DNA of 64,000 nt, from contig NW_020825312.1 in assembly GCF_003286085.1 (NCBI RefSeq), forward strand, positions 434,001-498,000, in the 5' to 3' direction. Origin of the DNA: Drosophila persimilis. Its lineage: Eukaryota > Arthropoda > Insecta > Diptera > Drosophilidae. The notes beneath the pieces were generated by a model. It had not been told where the DNA came from. It saw nothing but the letters and a program-made list of their open reading frames with translations, and did no database searches. The translations under genes and the position numbers were made by a program. This document shows, piece after piece, positions 48,806 to 62,227 of this stretch; position 1 is the first letter of the stretch, and each line of letters opens with the position of its first letter.

Positions 48806-50181
48806 TCAACTGGTCTGTAACGAGTTTTGCAGCTCCTGCTCCTGCTTCTTGGCCAGCTTCTCCTTCTGCCTCTCCATCTCCAGGTGCAGCTGATGGAGTC
48901 TCTTCTGCTTGGTGAGCTTCCTCAGGTGAGCGCTCTTCTCGTGTGCCACCTTGTAATTGGCAATTGTTGTGGGCTGTATTGCCGATGTCGATGTGGTGTC
49001 TGCGGTGTCTGATGTGGCAGATGTTGGGCTGGAGCTTGGGCTGGGGCTGGGGCTGGGGCTGGGGCTGGGTGCTGCTGCTGGTGCTGGCGTTGTGGTACTC
49101 GTAGTTGTAGATGAAGTGGATGTTGTTGAGGAACTGGTAGGCAGAGCCTGATCTTTGTGCTTGTGCTGCTGCTGGGCGGCCTCTTCTTCGAGCTGCTTCT
49201 CGAGCTGCGCCTGCCACTCCAAGGCCTTCTCTTCCACTGGCAGCTGCTGCAACTGCAACGAAATGATGTATGCGATTATGACATGGACATGGACATGGAC
49301 ATGATTGCAGATGATTGTGAAAGGGACAGTGAGCGGGATGTGTACGAGTAGGAGTGGTTTTGGTTTTGGTTTTGGCAGAAAAGCATTTACAAAAGCAGTT
49401 TTTCTCGGGGGGTTTGTGTTTTGTGAGGATTGGCTTTAATCTCTTGTACAATTTCTATATAGATCTAAATGCATATCAGGTAGGTGTAAAGTATATATCG
49501 GTATTATATATCAGTAGCGGAGATACCGCTTGCGGCTCTCGTATTGCCTTACATAGTTCCAGGGATACGCATGCTTGGCCGCCTTCTCGTAGGCCTTGTA
49601 CTTCTTGGTCTTCGCATTGTACTTGCCCTGCAGCTTGTCGGGCAACACAATGGCCGTGTACTTGATGCCCACGCCGGGGACATACTGTGCCGCCAATCCT
49701 GGCACCGAAGTGACTCCTGCACTGTACACGGAGCTGGCCAGCTGTCCATAGTTGATGGAGTTGCCCCTGGGCGGCAGATTGTTGTAGTTGGGTGGGGCAT
49801 AGGGTCCGGCGGGTATGGCCCAGGTGCGAGGACGGGATGGCGGTGGCAAGACGTACCTATGCGAAATGGAAGAGTGAAAGGCAACAGATCAAAAGGTGAG
49901 CCTCTCCTCCCGAAACCCCTTTACACTTACACATAGGGATTGGGATTGGGTGTGTCATTGCTTTGATCCTCCCATACAGGCGCCGGTTCGCGGTACGGCT
50001 TCTGCGGGGGCAGTGGCGTGGTTCGTGGCGGCAGCGGCGCTATCGGTCCCGTGTTCGTGCCCCAGTCCACCCGGATGGCCTGCGTCTGGAGGCCGAGGCT
50101 GGCGACTGTGACTAGCAGCAGGCATGGAGTGAGCTGCAAAACGAGTATCGGGTTTTTGGGGTTACAAAGGAGAGTCTTCAT
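48806..50181 (-). CDS. Secreted Pro-rich protein with Gln/Glu-rich C-terminal region, function unknown
   Basis: Three exons on the minus strand, 49931-50181, 49553-49856 and 48806-49252, encode 333 residues. Exon 1 carries a signal peptide (about residues 1-35, core LTPCLLLVTVASLG) and a Pro-rich segment (PLPPRTTPLPPQKPYREPAP). Exon 2 continues with PPPSRPRTWAIPAGPYAPPN and a Lys/Tyr-rich stretch ending YPWNY. Exon 3 contains a Gln/Glu-rich segment (QAQLEKQLEEEAAQQQ), a long Ser/Thr/Pro low-complexity block with an SPSPSP run, and a charged helix likely to be coiled coil (near KKQEQELQNSLQTS). Donors are GTAAGT and GTAAGG; phases agree. If intron 2 is retained the protein ends after 198 residues (tail ESRKRYLRY). 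I do not recognise the family. Proximity to cuticle genes and secretion suggest an extracellular structural role, but that is a guess. Confidence 0.72.
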
Positions 50182-53100
50182 CTTCGACTACAAAGTGCTT
50201 TGCATTATCGTGTTTGACAAATTATTACACGGCTGCGAACAAACGGCCTTCAAAGGTGGCCCCCGCCCCCAATTCATCTCAATTTGCGTGTTGTTTGTTG
50301 TATGTTTTCGTATATAAAACTCACTTCACCTTATCAAATCAAATCGAAACCAAATCGATATTAATTAAAAAAGCTTTATATAGCCGCATGGCAAATTGTG
50401 AGACAGAGATTCAGATACTCGTACAAACACAGTCTGGACTTGAACTCGATTCGAGTTGAATCTCGTATGTAATAATGACAATTACATCAAGTAATTCCCC
50501 GCGTCTATAGGCCCCAATCTCCATCCAAAACAATGTCAAGTGTTAAATTGCTGCAGCTGTTTGTATAAATAGAGAGCCTCATTGTTGTCATGTTGAATTG
50601 TTGTTTGAAAAAAAGTTGAAAAAGTGCTGAAATGTTCCAAGAAAATGGATACTCCATTGCCTTGCACTTTGGCCGCCTGGCCTGCGTGTTTGGCCTATGA
50701 ATTATAATTATTTATACATATTTATGGCCACTGTTTGTTGGTTTAATTGAATCTTTTCTCGAATCATTTGCTCGCATAATAGATTTATTGTTGATTAATT
50801 ACATTCAATTCAATTCCAGTTTAATGCGATTCGTTATTGTTTGACACTTTTTCTGCTCTTTCTGCGATTCTCAAATCGATTACAATGGACAACGCTGCAG
50901 AATGCGACATTATTTATTATTCTGCACTGCCTTGTAGTTATTTTTATTGCCGACTGGGTGTTTGCTTAACTAATGACCCATTAGGAAGTGTCTATGGGGC
51001 GAGAGCCGCACCGCACCGCGTCGCGCCACGTATTGGAACCGCCAACAAAACGCACCCGAAACGGGGCGGGCGAGGAGCGGGTGAAACCTTTACTTCAAAG
51101 ATTGGTCAATAGTTGTGTCATAGCTGGCATTTACTGCCCGCTAAGGAGGATAGGCATCTGGCAACAAATTTGTCAGCACAAGTAAATGCCAAAAATGGTA
51201 TCAATAACAGAGATTTATAGATTCCTCTATTGAATAGCTGGAAAACGATTGAGGATTGTTTTCGCGGGAAGCCATGGGAGTGGTTTTCGCGCCATGGGAT
51301 AGATTCAAAAATGGATAAATACATTGAAATATGAGTAGATTTCGCTATGATTGACTTGTAAGGAGTAGGTACACACATATATGGCGCATGGTATGAACAC
51401 TTTCCTTGTCAAGGTCTTAAATAGATAGATTGATGGAGAAGTAGAGAAATGGAAAAAACATAGGGTGTGTATCATGTCATCACTTTGAATGGAAGGGAAG
51501 AGTGGTTTTGAAATCTCTGATGGATAGATACATACTCGCGTGTAGATACATGGAAAGGTACAATTATTCATCTAAAGGTATTCCCATATAAAAGTAGGAA
51601 AGTGGCTAACATTCTTGTCAAATGATTTACGACACTTACATTGTAGGTTGGGTTAGATTACTATATACTACTATGTAGCAGCCATGGTAGAATCAGGTAC
51701 ATTGACTATTTCCTTATTAAGGAATTTACGAGAAAGAACTTGGGGGTTGGGTCTTGGCTATATTTGTAAAGATTTATCGATTACTCAATTGTTTCCCTGG
51801 AAAGTGTGCATAACTTTAAGCTCTCTTTTCATCATGCAAATCGTAATCGAAACGCCATCTCCATTTGTATGCCTCCCGACATGCAAGCCAACCGAAATGC
51901 TTATGTTACACAAGATTCCATTCCAACCGTTTGCCAGTCTTGTTTTGACTGCAACTTTTTTATGATATCTTATGAGAGACAGCAAAAAACTCGCTTCACC
52001 AATCGGTTAAGTAGAGTAACCCCCCCAAAAAAAAACAAGCAGCCAGAAAATAATTGTCATGAGCTGTGCATCGATCGTCGATCGTCAAATTGTGGCCTTG
52101 ATATCAGCATGCTTTTATGATTGCACACACGAATGACACACAGACAGACAGACAGATAGAGCCGATCGGAGCCCGGACAAGTACGGGTATTGCTGCAACT
52201 CAGCCCGCATTGGCAATATGCCAATACTCGGTGCTCATGCAGTGTGCATAGCAAATAAATACTTGTCAATGCAAAATCGTCAATCAATTAGCCAAATCGG
52301 GGGGATGGCCGAGCCCCAGACCGTCGACAGGCTTACAGTCGACTCTTCTGTCGGTGTCGGAGCATAATTGCTGGCATTAGTCGTGGCACGATCCAGCCAG
52401 CATTGAGGTTAGGCTCTGGGACGGGGATGACGTCAAAATTCGATTCATGTGCCACCAAATCTGCGTGATCATAGTTGTCAAAAGAAATATGTTTGTACAT
52501 TTGTATGAATGTGTTCGAATACCAGCTCTTGCGAGTATTCAGTGTGATCTCAACGAGGCTTTGGCATAAACCTTTTAATGGCTCCAGTTTGACAAGACCT
52601 GTTATTAAGTAGCATGAGATGCCATAAACTCGAATTTGTGTAACAATGGTCGCCCTGTTGGTCTTTGGTCTTTGGTCGTTGGTCGTTGATCGTGTCACTT
52701 CCGACAGACATAATGGGATCGACCCTGAACTTGAGAGAACACCATAATATACATATTGTATGTACATACCCCCCATAGGAAGCCGCCAAAACAGTCAAGC
52801 GTGTTGGTAGTTTTCTTCTGGCATTTTTCGGCACAGGTATCTTTACGGCTTAATGGCTCCAAGAATTGCGCCGTTTGCAAAAATTGTTTGCAGTTGAACG
52901 AACTGCCGGAATGGCAGAGCAGACTCCCCTCTTGTGGGACGCCTTAATTGGATGGGCCACTCCTTCCGCTCCGCTCCGTTTTGATCTTGATCTCGTTCTT
53001 GATCTGAGGCGGACCGAAATTCTGCTCACTAATTAAAAACAATCAATAAAACCCCCAAGTAATCGTATTCGTAATCGTCGCTCGTACCACACGCTCCATT

Positions 53101-56100
53101 ACAGCCCCGGCATTACACCGCATTATCATTATCTTTGATTAACGCAGTTTAGTACGAAAATAATCATTTATTATCAAATGACTGGGCCGGCAACTGCTGG
53201 CTGCAGTTGTGGTTATGGTTATGCCTTGTCTATGGGTTTTTTTTTGCTTTGTTCCTTTTTGTTTTCCGATCAAAGCTCAAATTAAGTGCTTAGTCAAAAA
53301 ATATTTTTTGCGAAATTTTGGTGCAGCCCGAAATGTACTTTTTGGGTCAAGCTTAGATTTAATTTAATGTGGAAAGAAAAGCAGCCTCCTTAGCCAGCTG
53401 TTTGGCTCTTTGGCCGCTTGGTGTGTCTGCTGTGGTGTGGTTAACCACCGCTAAGCAGCTGTTGCTGTGGCTGAGGCTGAGGCTGTGCCCCTCGGACAAA
53501 TCGCTTGAGATCTCCCGTGCAGCCTCTCGTGCGGGTCTCCTAGTAAATCTCTTTTATTGCACAACATTATCAGAGATACTTGCGGTGCGAGTAGTCTCGC
53601 CGAGTCGTTCAAAAACAAAAGCCAGACAAAATTTAACGCTTGCATTTGGCGTGTTCAAATTGTAATTCGATAATAAGTATGCCATAATCATTTTTTAAAC
53701 GCCTTAATTGAAATAATTTATATTGGCTTATGGGGCTTATGGGGCTTATGGGGGTACCCCAATCGACCTACTCCCCTATCCTCTATCGCCACACCATCGA
53801 GGGATACCTACTATACTAGACTGCTTGTGGGTCGTGCGGGCTGTAAAACTGCAATTTAATTATGAATATGGCTATCGTATCTCTATTGGGGAATTTTCGG
53901 GGCAGATCGTTATGAGCCTTCATTTGTGAATTGCAATTTTCGCAATGCGGGTAAAAGTTGCAAACAACAATCCACTGTGGATATGATAAATGGTTATTCC
54001 CTGAAATTATCACTCGCACAATGTGTGTGTGGGGGCGATGAAAGTAAGTCAATGATTCGGCTATTGAGGAACTGGGAATTGGGGTTAACGGGGTTCACAG
54101 ACACCAAAGACCAACAATGACAGCGATCTGATTGATGGAAGAAAAGCAGAGCTAAGTAAAGGGCAAAGCACCTCATTCATCAATCAAAATGCTTTCAACA
54201 TACTACACTCGCATGGGGGGAGAATGGGAGTGTAATGAATGTGCATTTGAGAGTAAGGGATCTTAACTGGATTACTCAATAAGCGGATTATTTTATTGTT
54301 TGATCCAATGATCTTCTTTATATTCCAGCTTTTATAGTGGCATTGAAACACTTAAAACTATCTATGAAGAATATCATATATTGATTTGGATCATGCATGA
54401 TTAAAAAGAGATGACCATATGAAGATGAACATGAATAATCAAAAGGAGGAAATCGAGATTGATTGAAATAATTGATTCCATTTCAATATCCAATGGAATG
54501 ATATGCTTCCTGTCTACCCATAAATATACTGGGGTTTTTCAGGAAAACACACATCTGTATAACATCCGTTTCATATGCTTGTTATTCTGTTTGAACAAGA
54601 ACCATCAGATTGCAGATTGTAAGCCATGGCAGGGTAATAACATGGCACTATATCAAACAAAGTCAGAGCTATGATGGTGGGTGTGCTCTGCCGAACGCGT
54701 CAACGGGAAAATATCATCCATAAATCTGGCTTTCCACTTACGCGAGTCCGAGTCCGAGTCCGACTCCGAGTGTCTCTTGTCCGAACTTAATCGTAAATTT
54801 TACATCTTAATGGGTTCTGGTGCAGAACGTGAGAAGACATCCGGCAGATCACTGAACTGGGTCCAACTACAGAGCCGGGTATGCCTGACTGACCGCCGGT
54901 CTGTCTCCGGCTGACCTTCGCTCGAATCGAGAATCATAAATAAAGGGTTTAAGAATAGCAGCACTCGCGGAGCAGCAACTGGAGAATGACTTCATCTGCC
55001 TGAAGTCGAACAGCCGAAGCGTGTCACGTAATTAGCTGCTTTATTACAACGCTGACTGGGCCATCTGGCCGCTGGCTCATTTGCATATAAAGTGCTTGCC
55101 TAGCCTCCCCGACTCAGATTCAGATTCAGATTCACTCTCGGATTTAGATTCAGTTTCAGTTTCAGTTTTTCCAGAGATACATAGTCGTACATACATATAT
55201 CCATCTTCATCAGCCGGTGCGGTGCCGGAGAAGTTCAAGGCTTGGCAAATTGTCGCTCACTCAATGCAATAACCGCAGCAAACCATCCATCAATTAACTC
55301 GCAACGACCTTGATAAATCAGAGAACAAACAACCAAACAACATGGCACATTGCCAGTAGCCCCTGCCGCCTCCCTTTTGCGCCACCCTCGGAGCGAATTA
55401 AAAAGCTGGCGTTAAATTTGAACATGGCTCTTTGACGCCAGACCATTATTTCTGGTGGCTCCATCCCCTCCCCTTGATGTAGTTTCGTTTTACTTTTTGG
55501 CTGCGCTCATTTGTCACAGCGAAAACTTGTTTCAATTTTTGATGTTTTCGCCAGCTTTGAGCATTTGTTCGCCAACATTTTGCTTGCACTACTCTTTAGT
55601 TTTGTATACCCCTGCAAGGGTACATGTGGAGGCAGAGAGTCTGTTTTCTGTCTGTTCCAAGCAATTAAGTCTCTGATTTCTAAGATTTCTAAAAGACCTA
55701 TCTTGGAGCTTCCGGAAGAGTTTTCAAACAAAACATGGACCTGCAAAGCTTAGACCCCAAAAGTCTATCATTAGACTCGCTTTTCATTGCATTGCTTTTG
55801 CGTTGAAAGTACAAAGTACCCGTGCACAACAAAATACCAAAAATAATATTCAATTCAAGCTTCCTCATCAGTCAGAAGCCATGCAGTTCAACCAGGCCTA
55901 ACCTTGTGCGGGAGAACGTACAGATCCGCGCACACAAGCCTCTTTGATCTGTCCGTGGATCAGCGAATTGGTGGCTCAGTGGATTGCTGGTGCTTTGGTG
56001 GATCGTTGGATCGTTGGAAGATGTGTCTTGAATTATGATAGTTGATTGGCAGCGATTTGTCTTGGCTTTGGTGAAGGTGCCGTGTTCGTGTTTTGAGGCT

Positions 56101-59100
56101 TTCCAAAGTGCTTCTAGTTTCATATTTGTTCACATTTTAGAATGTCTAGTATCATCTAACACTTGGGTACACTTGGGTATTGCATAGTTCAGCCAAGTGT
56201 TTGGCAACCGAGTGGATATTAAAATGTTGAAACCAGTCGAGGGTGCTCCATACAGATTTTTGACAGTAAATGGGCCATTGAGATTCAATCGAAGAATGCC
56301 CCTTAGCTTTCCCTCACTTTCAAAGCGAGATTTCTGTGTTTCAATCTCTTTAAATCTATCTATTAAATCTGCATACTTTCCAAACCAACGGATGGTTGGG
56401 GCACTATGATAATGCACTTTGATTGATTGCCACAATGTTCCCATGCTATTTGATCGGAGTTCAGCCCAAGTCAAGTCCACATCCCAAAACAAAAGAATAT
56501 TCAACAATGTCGATAAAATCGATGGCCAACAAAAAACAGAAATGATTTGCGAGTCAAATAACGAAATTTATAAGCAAACCAGACGTGGGAGTCAATCAGC
56601 CAAATAAATAAGCGCAAAAAAATACGAAAAAAAAGGTACAAAAAATTCCAGAAGGTAATAATATATAAGTAGACATCATGTTGATTTCAATTACGTTGGC
56701 AAAATGCTTGCTGCCCAATTAATGCGCATTTTGAACCTTCTCAATGGGGTTAATGAAATTTTGCGATGAATCTACGATATTCATAAGCAAATCTCTTGTC
56801 TCTCGTAGATCCCTCACCCTCAATGGCAATGACTCCGTGGGTGGATTCTACTTACAAGACCAGGCATTGTTCATGTGCGTTCCCAGCCAGAAAACTTGAC
56901 CTTTTTCGCGGCTGAAGCTGATTTCACTCGTACTCGGACAGAACATGCAAGGGGCGTAGCCGGCTTTTAATTAACGCAAAAAATTGGCAAATTAAATATG
57001 TACCTCCTTCGGTACTCGCAAGTAAACGCAATAAATGACTCAAGAAGCGGTTACAGAAGCTGTGGAGCATCATGAAGGCTAACAGCTTGTCTCTGAAAGG
57101 AATTCGGCGAAGTGTCCTCAGTGAACTTAGCTTCTAGTGGATATAATTTCATGAAACTTAATTTAAACAAGTAGTGGATTTTCTCATTCAAGAATATGTA
57201 TGAAATAATGTAATGATATGTATAAATAAGCAAAGAATATCAATATATATGTTAAAATAGCGGAATTCTTAGATATTTCCCTGTCAAATAATTGAAAATC
57301 TGTTGTATTAAACCTCTGCTTCTGTGAATATCCTCTGGAATTTGGTCTTTGTATTTTCGAAATTTTGTTAAGACTGAACAAAACCCCCCCTTTTATCCCA
57401 TTAAAATCTTGGAAAGCTAATTTCATCAATCTTTTTTGTCAGTTTCAGGAATTTTTGGTTAATTGTCAATTATTCTAGGCTAGATTCCAATCTCCATAAA
57501 TAAGGCTTAGGGTATGCCCCAGGGTATACAAATGTTTTTTTTTTTTTCAGTCACCCATTTCTGCCTTATGCTGGCCACTTGGCTATAGCCTGCTGTTTGC
57601 TGTCTGCTGCCTGGTGCCTGGTGCCTGGTGCCTTGATTGACTCCATCTCGATAGCAGAGGCTCATTGAATTTCTGGCATTTTGGGCGGCACAGTTTCGCA
57701 AAAAGAGAAAAAGTGGGGGAAAAAGACCGAGACCGTACAAAAACCTTCAAGACGTAATAACTTGCATTTTGAGTAGGGCACTCAATGCGTCTCGCCTGGT
57801 CGTTCGCTTGTGGCCCCGACTAACCTGGGCGCTAATCATAAATCTGCAACGCAACTGCAAGTCAAGACGCCTAATCAGTGGTTACAGACCCAAAAGTTAA
57901 TGCCTGTCAGGCAGTTAAGTGTTTTGAACTTTTCGACTGGAATGTTGTGAAAATGGGGAAAAATAAATAAATCGAAACAAATCGAATCGTATCGTATCGA
58001 ATCGAATCAATCGAGTCCAAACAATGGACTTCGTCGTTGGGCCCAAGACAATGGATCGATTGGGCTTGTGTTCAGGAGGTCAATGTGCTACCGTTAGCGT
58101 TAAAAAATTATAGTTTTGGACCGTAGCAAACAGTCGCACATTGATTGTTTTCTAAACAAACCGAAATCGCCTGTTAATTTGTATAATTAGGGGCTTTGTT
58201 GGATTTTCTGCATAAAATAGCCATTATCCAGGGTATGTAATTCTGTTAACCATTATGTATGGATCCAAATATTTGTCAATCCAATCCCATAAATTTAAAG
58301 CACAATCAAAATGATAACCGAAAGTGCATGACAAATCACTTGGGGAGTGTTGAAATTGATATTAATGATATTTTCATTTTGGAGCTAAAGATCATGCAAC
58401 ACCAATTCGAATCTTTTGATGCGTTTGAGGAAGTCATTTAAATTAACAAAATATGAAATCATTAAATGGCATATTAATATACTTATGCTTGTCTGCGGTG
58501 CGGTGCGGTTTGGTTCGGTTCGGGGCCTTTGTGAATATCCACAAATATATAATCGAATACGTTAATTGCTTAAATGATGTTGCACAAATACTGCCTCTTG
58601 CCTGGTGTATTTTGACAATTAATGACGCTGATTTCACCAAGACCATACAGGGGAGTGTGTGTTCGCATTTCGTTTCCGGTGAGACATCAGCTCGACAAGC
58701 CACAGAAATCATTATACAAACAAACTTGCCACAGAATACGAATACGTACCGAATGCGTATAGAATAAATACTCGTAAGAAGAATTGACGACAAACCACAC
58801 ACCAAGCACGAATTGTGGGTCATTGCCTTGTCGATTGCTGGCTTACAACAAAAGAGAGAGATATGTATGTACATTTGTTGTGGCTTGTCCTTGGGCTAAC
58901 AGAAATTATGGGAATCCACTTGGACATGTGATATGTATGTATATTACTTGGGATTGTGTGTTGTTTAAGGAAACCTGAGAGAAGAAATGTTCTCAGAGTT
59001 ATGAATGTATCTTTAATTGTAATTCTTTGCTAAAAGTATTTCCGAAATTATGGGAATCCCTTTTGGCATGTAATGTGGCAGACATGTTATTTGTGTTCTT

Positions 59101-60602
59101 TAATAACATATTTAAGACAAATTGAAAGAAGATATTATCTCGGAATTTATTAAGAATCATATACATAAATCGCAACAGCAAATTCCTCGAGATAATTCCT
59201 TTAGAAATAAAAATTCCCAGACTTATCCAAAATATTTTATGGAATCCCATAAGTACGAGTACTCGAACTTCTCTGCCCCCTTTACGAGTATGAGGATGAG
59301 GCAAGGTCCATTGACACGAATGCCTGAGCAGTGCCTGAGCCCTGGTATTTAATTAATGCAGTTCCCTGGCGTGTGTGACAATTTCTGTTGTTGAGTGTGC
59401 TCACCGATTTAATTACTCCAAAAATTATGTGTGAGAAACAAAATATTCGAAACGTGCAAAATGTATTTGCATTGATTGAGCCACAGCACAACAAAAACAA
59501 ACTAAAAATACAATCAGCAGCTAATTTTCGGGACACACGTGTTGGAACTCAATTACAGAACGGAAATAGTATAGTTGAATAAATGAAATAATATTGAAAG
59601 TTACTTACCATTTTGTGATTCGATATTTTCAAAGGAAACTCGAAGCTTCTAAGTCGATCAACTGAAAAAATATTAGGTATATTTGAAATGTGTTTAAGAG
59701 TGCTTTTCAGATTTGACAAACAATCACTTTGAGGGTCGGGTCGCAATGCGAGTTAGCACAGAAAGTTGTTTGGGCTGTCCTCTAGTACATGGATGTTTAC
59801 CGAGATCTGGCACTAGTTTTTCTAACAACCAGCAACCGCTCAACTGGTCAGCCTCAATCAAACATCATTCCCACTCTAACTGACGCGTCAGATGCCTTGT
59901 AATGGTAGACGACTCTGGCATATCGAATGACATGTGGGACAATATCAAATCAGATTTAAAGTAAATATCAAATGGAACGAGCCTGAGCCCGAGCCCGAGC
60001 CCGGCCCGGGCCCGGGCCCGCCGCCATTCATTATGCAATCCAATACCATTACTTAGTTGGACCCTAGTGAATGGTTTTTTTTTTTTTTGGCGCTGATTGT
60101 GTTGGCGATGACGATGTCTGTTTGGCGTCTCAATTGCCAAGTGTCCAAGTCCGTCCAGTGGCAACATTAGGGTATCGAGAGCGAGATCGCGACCGAGATT
60201 CGCTCCACAAATGGATAGGGCAGCCTGATAACAGGAACGACCGGACACTACTTTTGGGCGGCGTCCATTGAAGGCGGGGGTGACTGAATGACTAAATGAC
60301 CGAATGACGGACTGACGACCTAGTCGCCGCCAAGACACGATCTGTCGCGCATGCGTAAAACATTGGAACCAATTTAAATGTCCATTTTAATGAAAATTTA
60401 AGGTACGAGTAATTTTCAATTGCCTTTGGGGTCTCGCGATCGGTTTTTGGTCGCGCCACCGCCACACAGTGTAGCAAAATGTAGCCAAATGTGAGCCACA
60501 TGCCACGCATTTTAAGTGGTCGGCTAACTCTTTCGTTTTGGCATCGTAAATATCCCTGAGTCTCTTTGAAGAAGGCGTGCTAGTATGTGGTTTACGAGCC
60601 AG

Positions 60603-60660
60603 ACCCAGGCGCAGGCGCAGGCGCAGACGCATATCAGGCCCAGACGCAGACGCAGACGCC
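60603..60660. repeat. CAGGCG/CAGACG hexamer array
   Basis: Tandem CAGGCG units changing to CAGACG, with one interruption (CATATCAGGCC). Confidence 0.8.
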
Positions 60661-61574
60661 GAACAGACCACGCCAACGACAACGCGAGCCCATGTCACGG
60701 CTAACACTCGGAACGTGACTATATAGAAGTAATATGTGAACGCCTCGGAGATTTCGGTACTGGTGGAGGGACGTCGAATCTTGGGCTGGAGGTCACGCAC
60801 TAATCGCTGCCTAGAATCTGTCAAACCCGTTTCGAGGTGTACTCGTAACCTTTAGTGGGGCTCTTAGGCTTTTGAAACGATATGTGCATAAATTTAATTA
60901 AATTTTTTATTGCTGATTAACTAGTTGAGGATGCGGCGTTGAGTTCAATAAACAAAACAAACAAAAAAACTCCCAGCATCACTTGGGGTCCACCGACTCT
61001 TGAGAAACGCGAAACCAATTTGAGCAAATTAACAAGGTTTTTATAATCACACTTCTCTCGCTTGGTTTTATACATATTCATAGTCATATTCATGGGGAGG
61101 CAACACCCAACTTCAAGTACCCACAATTATCTAAGAAAATGTTTCCGGCACATTAAAAAGGAGAAAAAACTATATAGATGAAAAAAAAACAACAAAAATG
61201 TAGGTACATATAAGATACACTCCTATTATATGATTAGCATGCATTATGGCCTTTTATTTCACTCATTTCAATGTTGTTGCATTTAAAAAGGCAATGAGCA
61301 TTAGCGAATTTTTATTTTATATTTTCAGTCAGGTTTTCCCTTCCTTTTTGTTGCTTTGAAGTGAAATATTTTTGGCCAGTGAAAGATTCATGGGCGAGGT
61401 TTTATTTATGGCGTTTCTAGAAAACTGATTTTTCCTTCAGATTCGTTTTTTGGTTATTTTTGACAAATGTTTTGTTGCAGTGCGTGCAAAAAAGGCTGGA
61501 AAAACGCCTTCAATTTTATTTATCTTTTGTGGAATTGATTTATTTATTTGCATAAATTTAACACGCCTGCGCGG

Positions 61575-61620
61575 CAGCTCCAGCCTCAGCCCCAGCCTCA
61601 GCCCCAGCCCCAGCCCCACT
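61575..61620. repeat. CAGCCC(T/C) hexamer array
   Basis: Repeated CAGCCCCAGCCT-type units. Open frames through it are low complexity. Confidence 0.8.
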
Positions 61621-61698
61621 CGGAGGCGTAGTCCATGTCGGAGTCGAAGTTTTGGATTTGGAGCCTGTAGGCTATAAATTGTCTGCATTGCTGCACGC

Positions 61699-61725
61699 AA
61701 GTTTGTTGCCTAAGTCTTTTGTTTC
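61699..61725 (+). repeat. Recurring motif, copy 6
   Basis: AAGTTTGTTGCCTAAGTCTT and the TTGTTTC that follows form a plus-strand copy of the dispersed motif, one base different in the GTTCG part. Confidence 0.7.
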
Positions 61726-62227
61726 TTGTTTCTTATTTCGTACTCCTTTTTTATTCGTTTTTCGAATGTCGTATATGCTAAATAACATAAAAAAAAAACA
61801 TCGCGAGAACCTCACAATTGCGAATGATTAACACGGGTTTGTTTGAGCCTTTGCCTAATTTTTGCAACATCCATCGACACGGCACATACTTTGCTGGTTA
61901 CAGATGCTGGGTGGTGTATGAGTAGTATCTCCTGCTATGGACAAGCTGCTTCTGTTGCAAGTACGAGTATCTTTGAACCGGAGTTAGCGCTAAGGCGTGA
62001 CAAAACAGTTGGAAGACCCGGGCCGCACTGAAAGCAGCGAATGTGGTAGCATCAGCACAAAGTCTCCGTCTCCCGGTTTTCATTTTCGTCGGCGCCTCCA
62101 TCTGGTCATCAGCTGGTTTCGCGAACCCCAACCAAGCCGAACCCAAAGACCGAACAACAGCCCGAACCCCCAGCCCGAGCCCCATGTCCGAACTCCAACT
62201 CGACCCCAAGAGGAGCTTCGGCTGTTT

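Larger units (their letters stand above)
50182..62227. other. Gene-poor right arm
   Basis: About 12 kb with no supported gene. A handful of open frames of 120-160 codons (for example 52333-52776, 56130-56507, 58443-58874, 59865-60338, 60387-60824, all minus) have no domain or splice context and several overlap simple repeats. Simple arrays include GAGTCC near 54744, CAGATT/CAGTTT near 55105-55170, CTGGTGC near 57610-57635, CGAATCGTAT near 57980-58015, CCCGAG/GGGCCC near 59983-60020, CAGGCGCAGACG near 60603-60660 and CAGCCCCAG near 61575-61620. It may contain introns or enhancers of genes beyond the window. Confidence 0.45.

Noticed and set aside
52333..52776. 147-codon minus-strand open frame
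   Set aside because: It begins in a degenerate GGTCTTT repeat and shows no recognisable domain; frames of this length are expected by chance in 64 kb.
55605..55760. Possible second DINE-1 fragment starting GTATACCCCTGCAAGGGTA
   Set aside because: Only the first 19 bases fit; the internal hallmarks seen at 62.3 kb are missing.
56130..56507. 125-codon minus-strand open frame of protein-like composition
   Set aside because: No domain, start context or neighbouring exon; not enough to call a gene.
59865..60824. Two minus-strand open frames (157 and 145 codons)
   Set aside because: Both cross GC-rich hexamer arrays that remove stop codons, so they are repeat artefacts.
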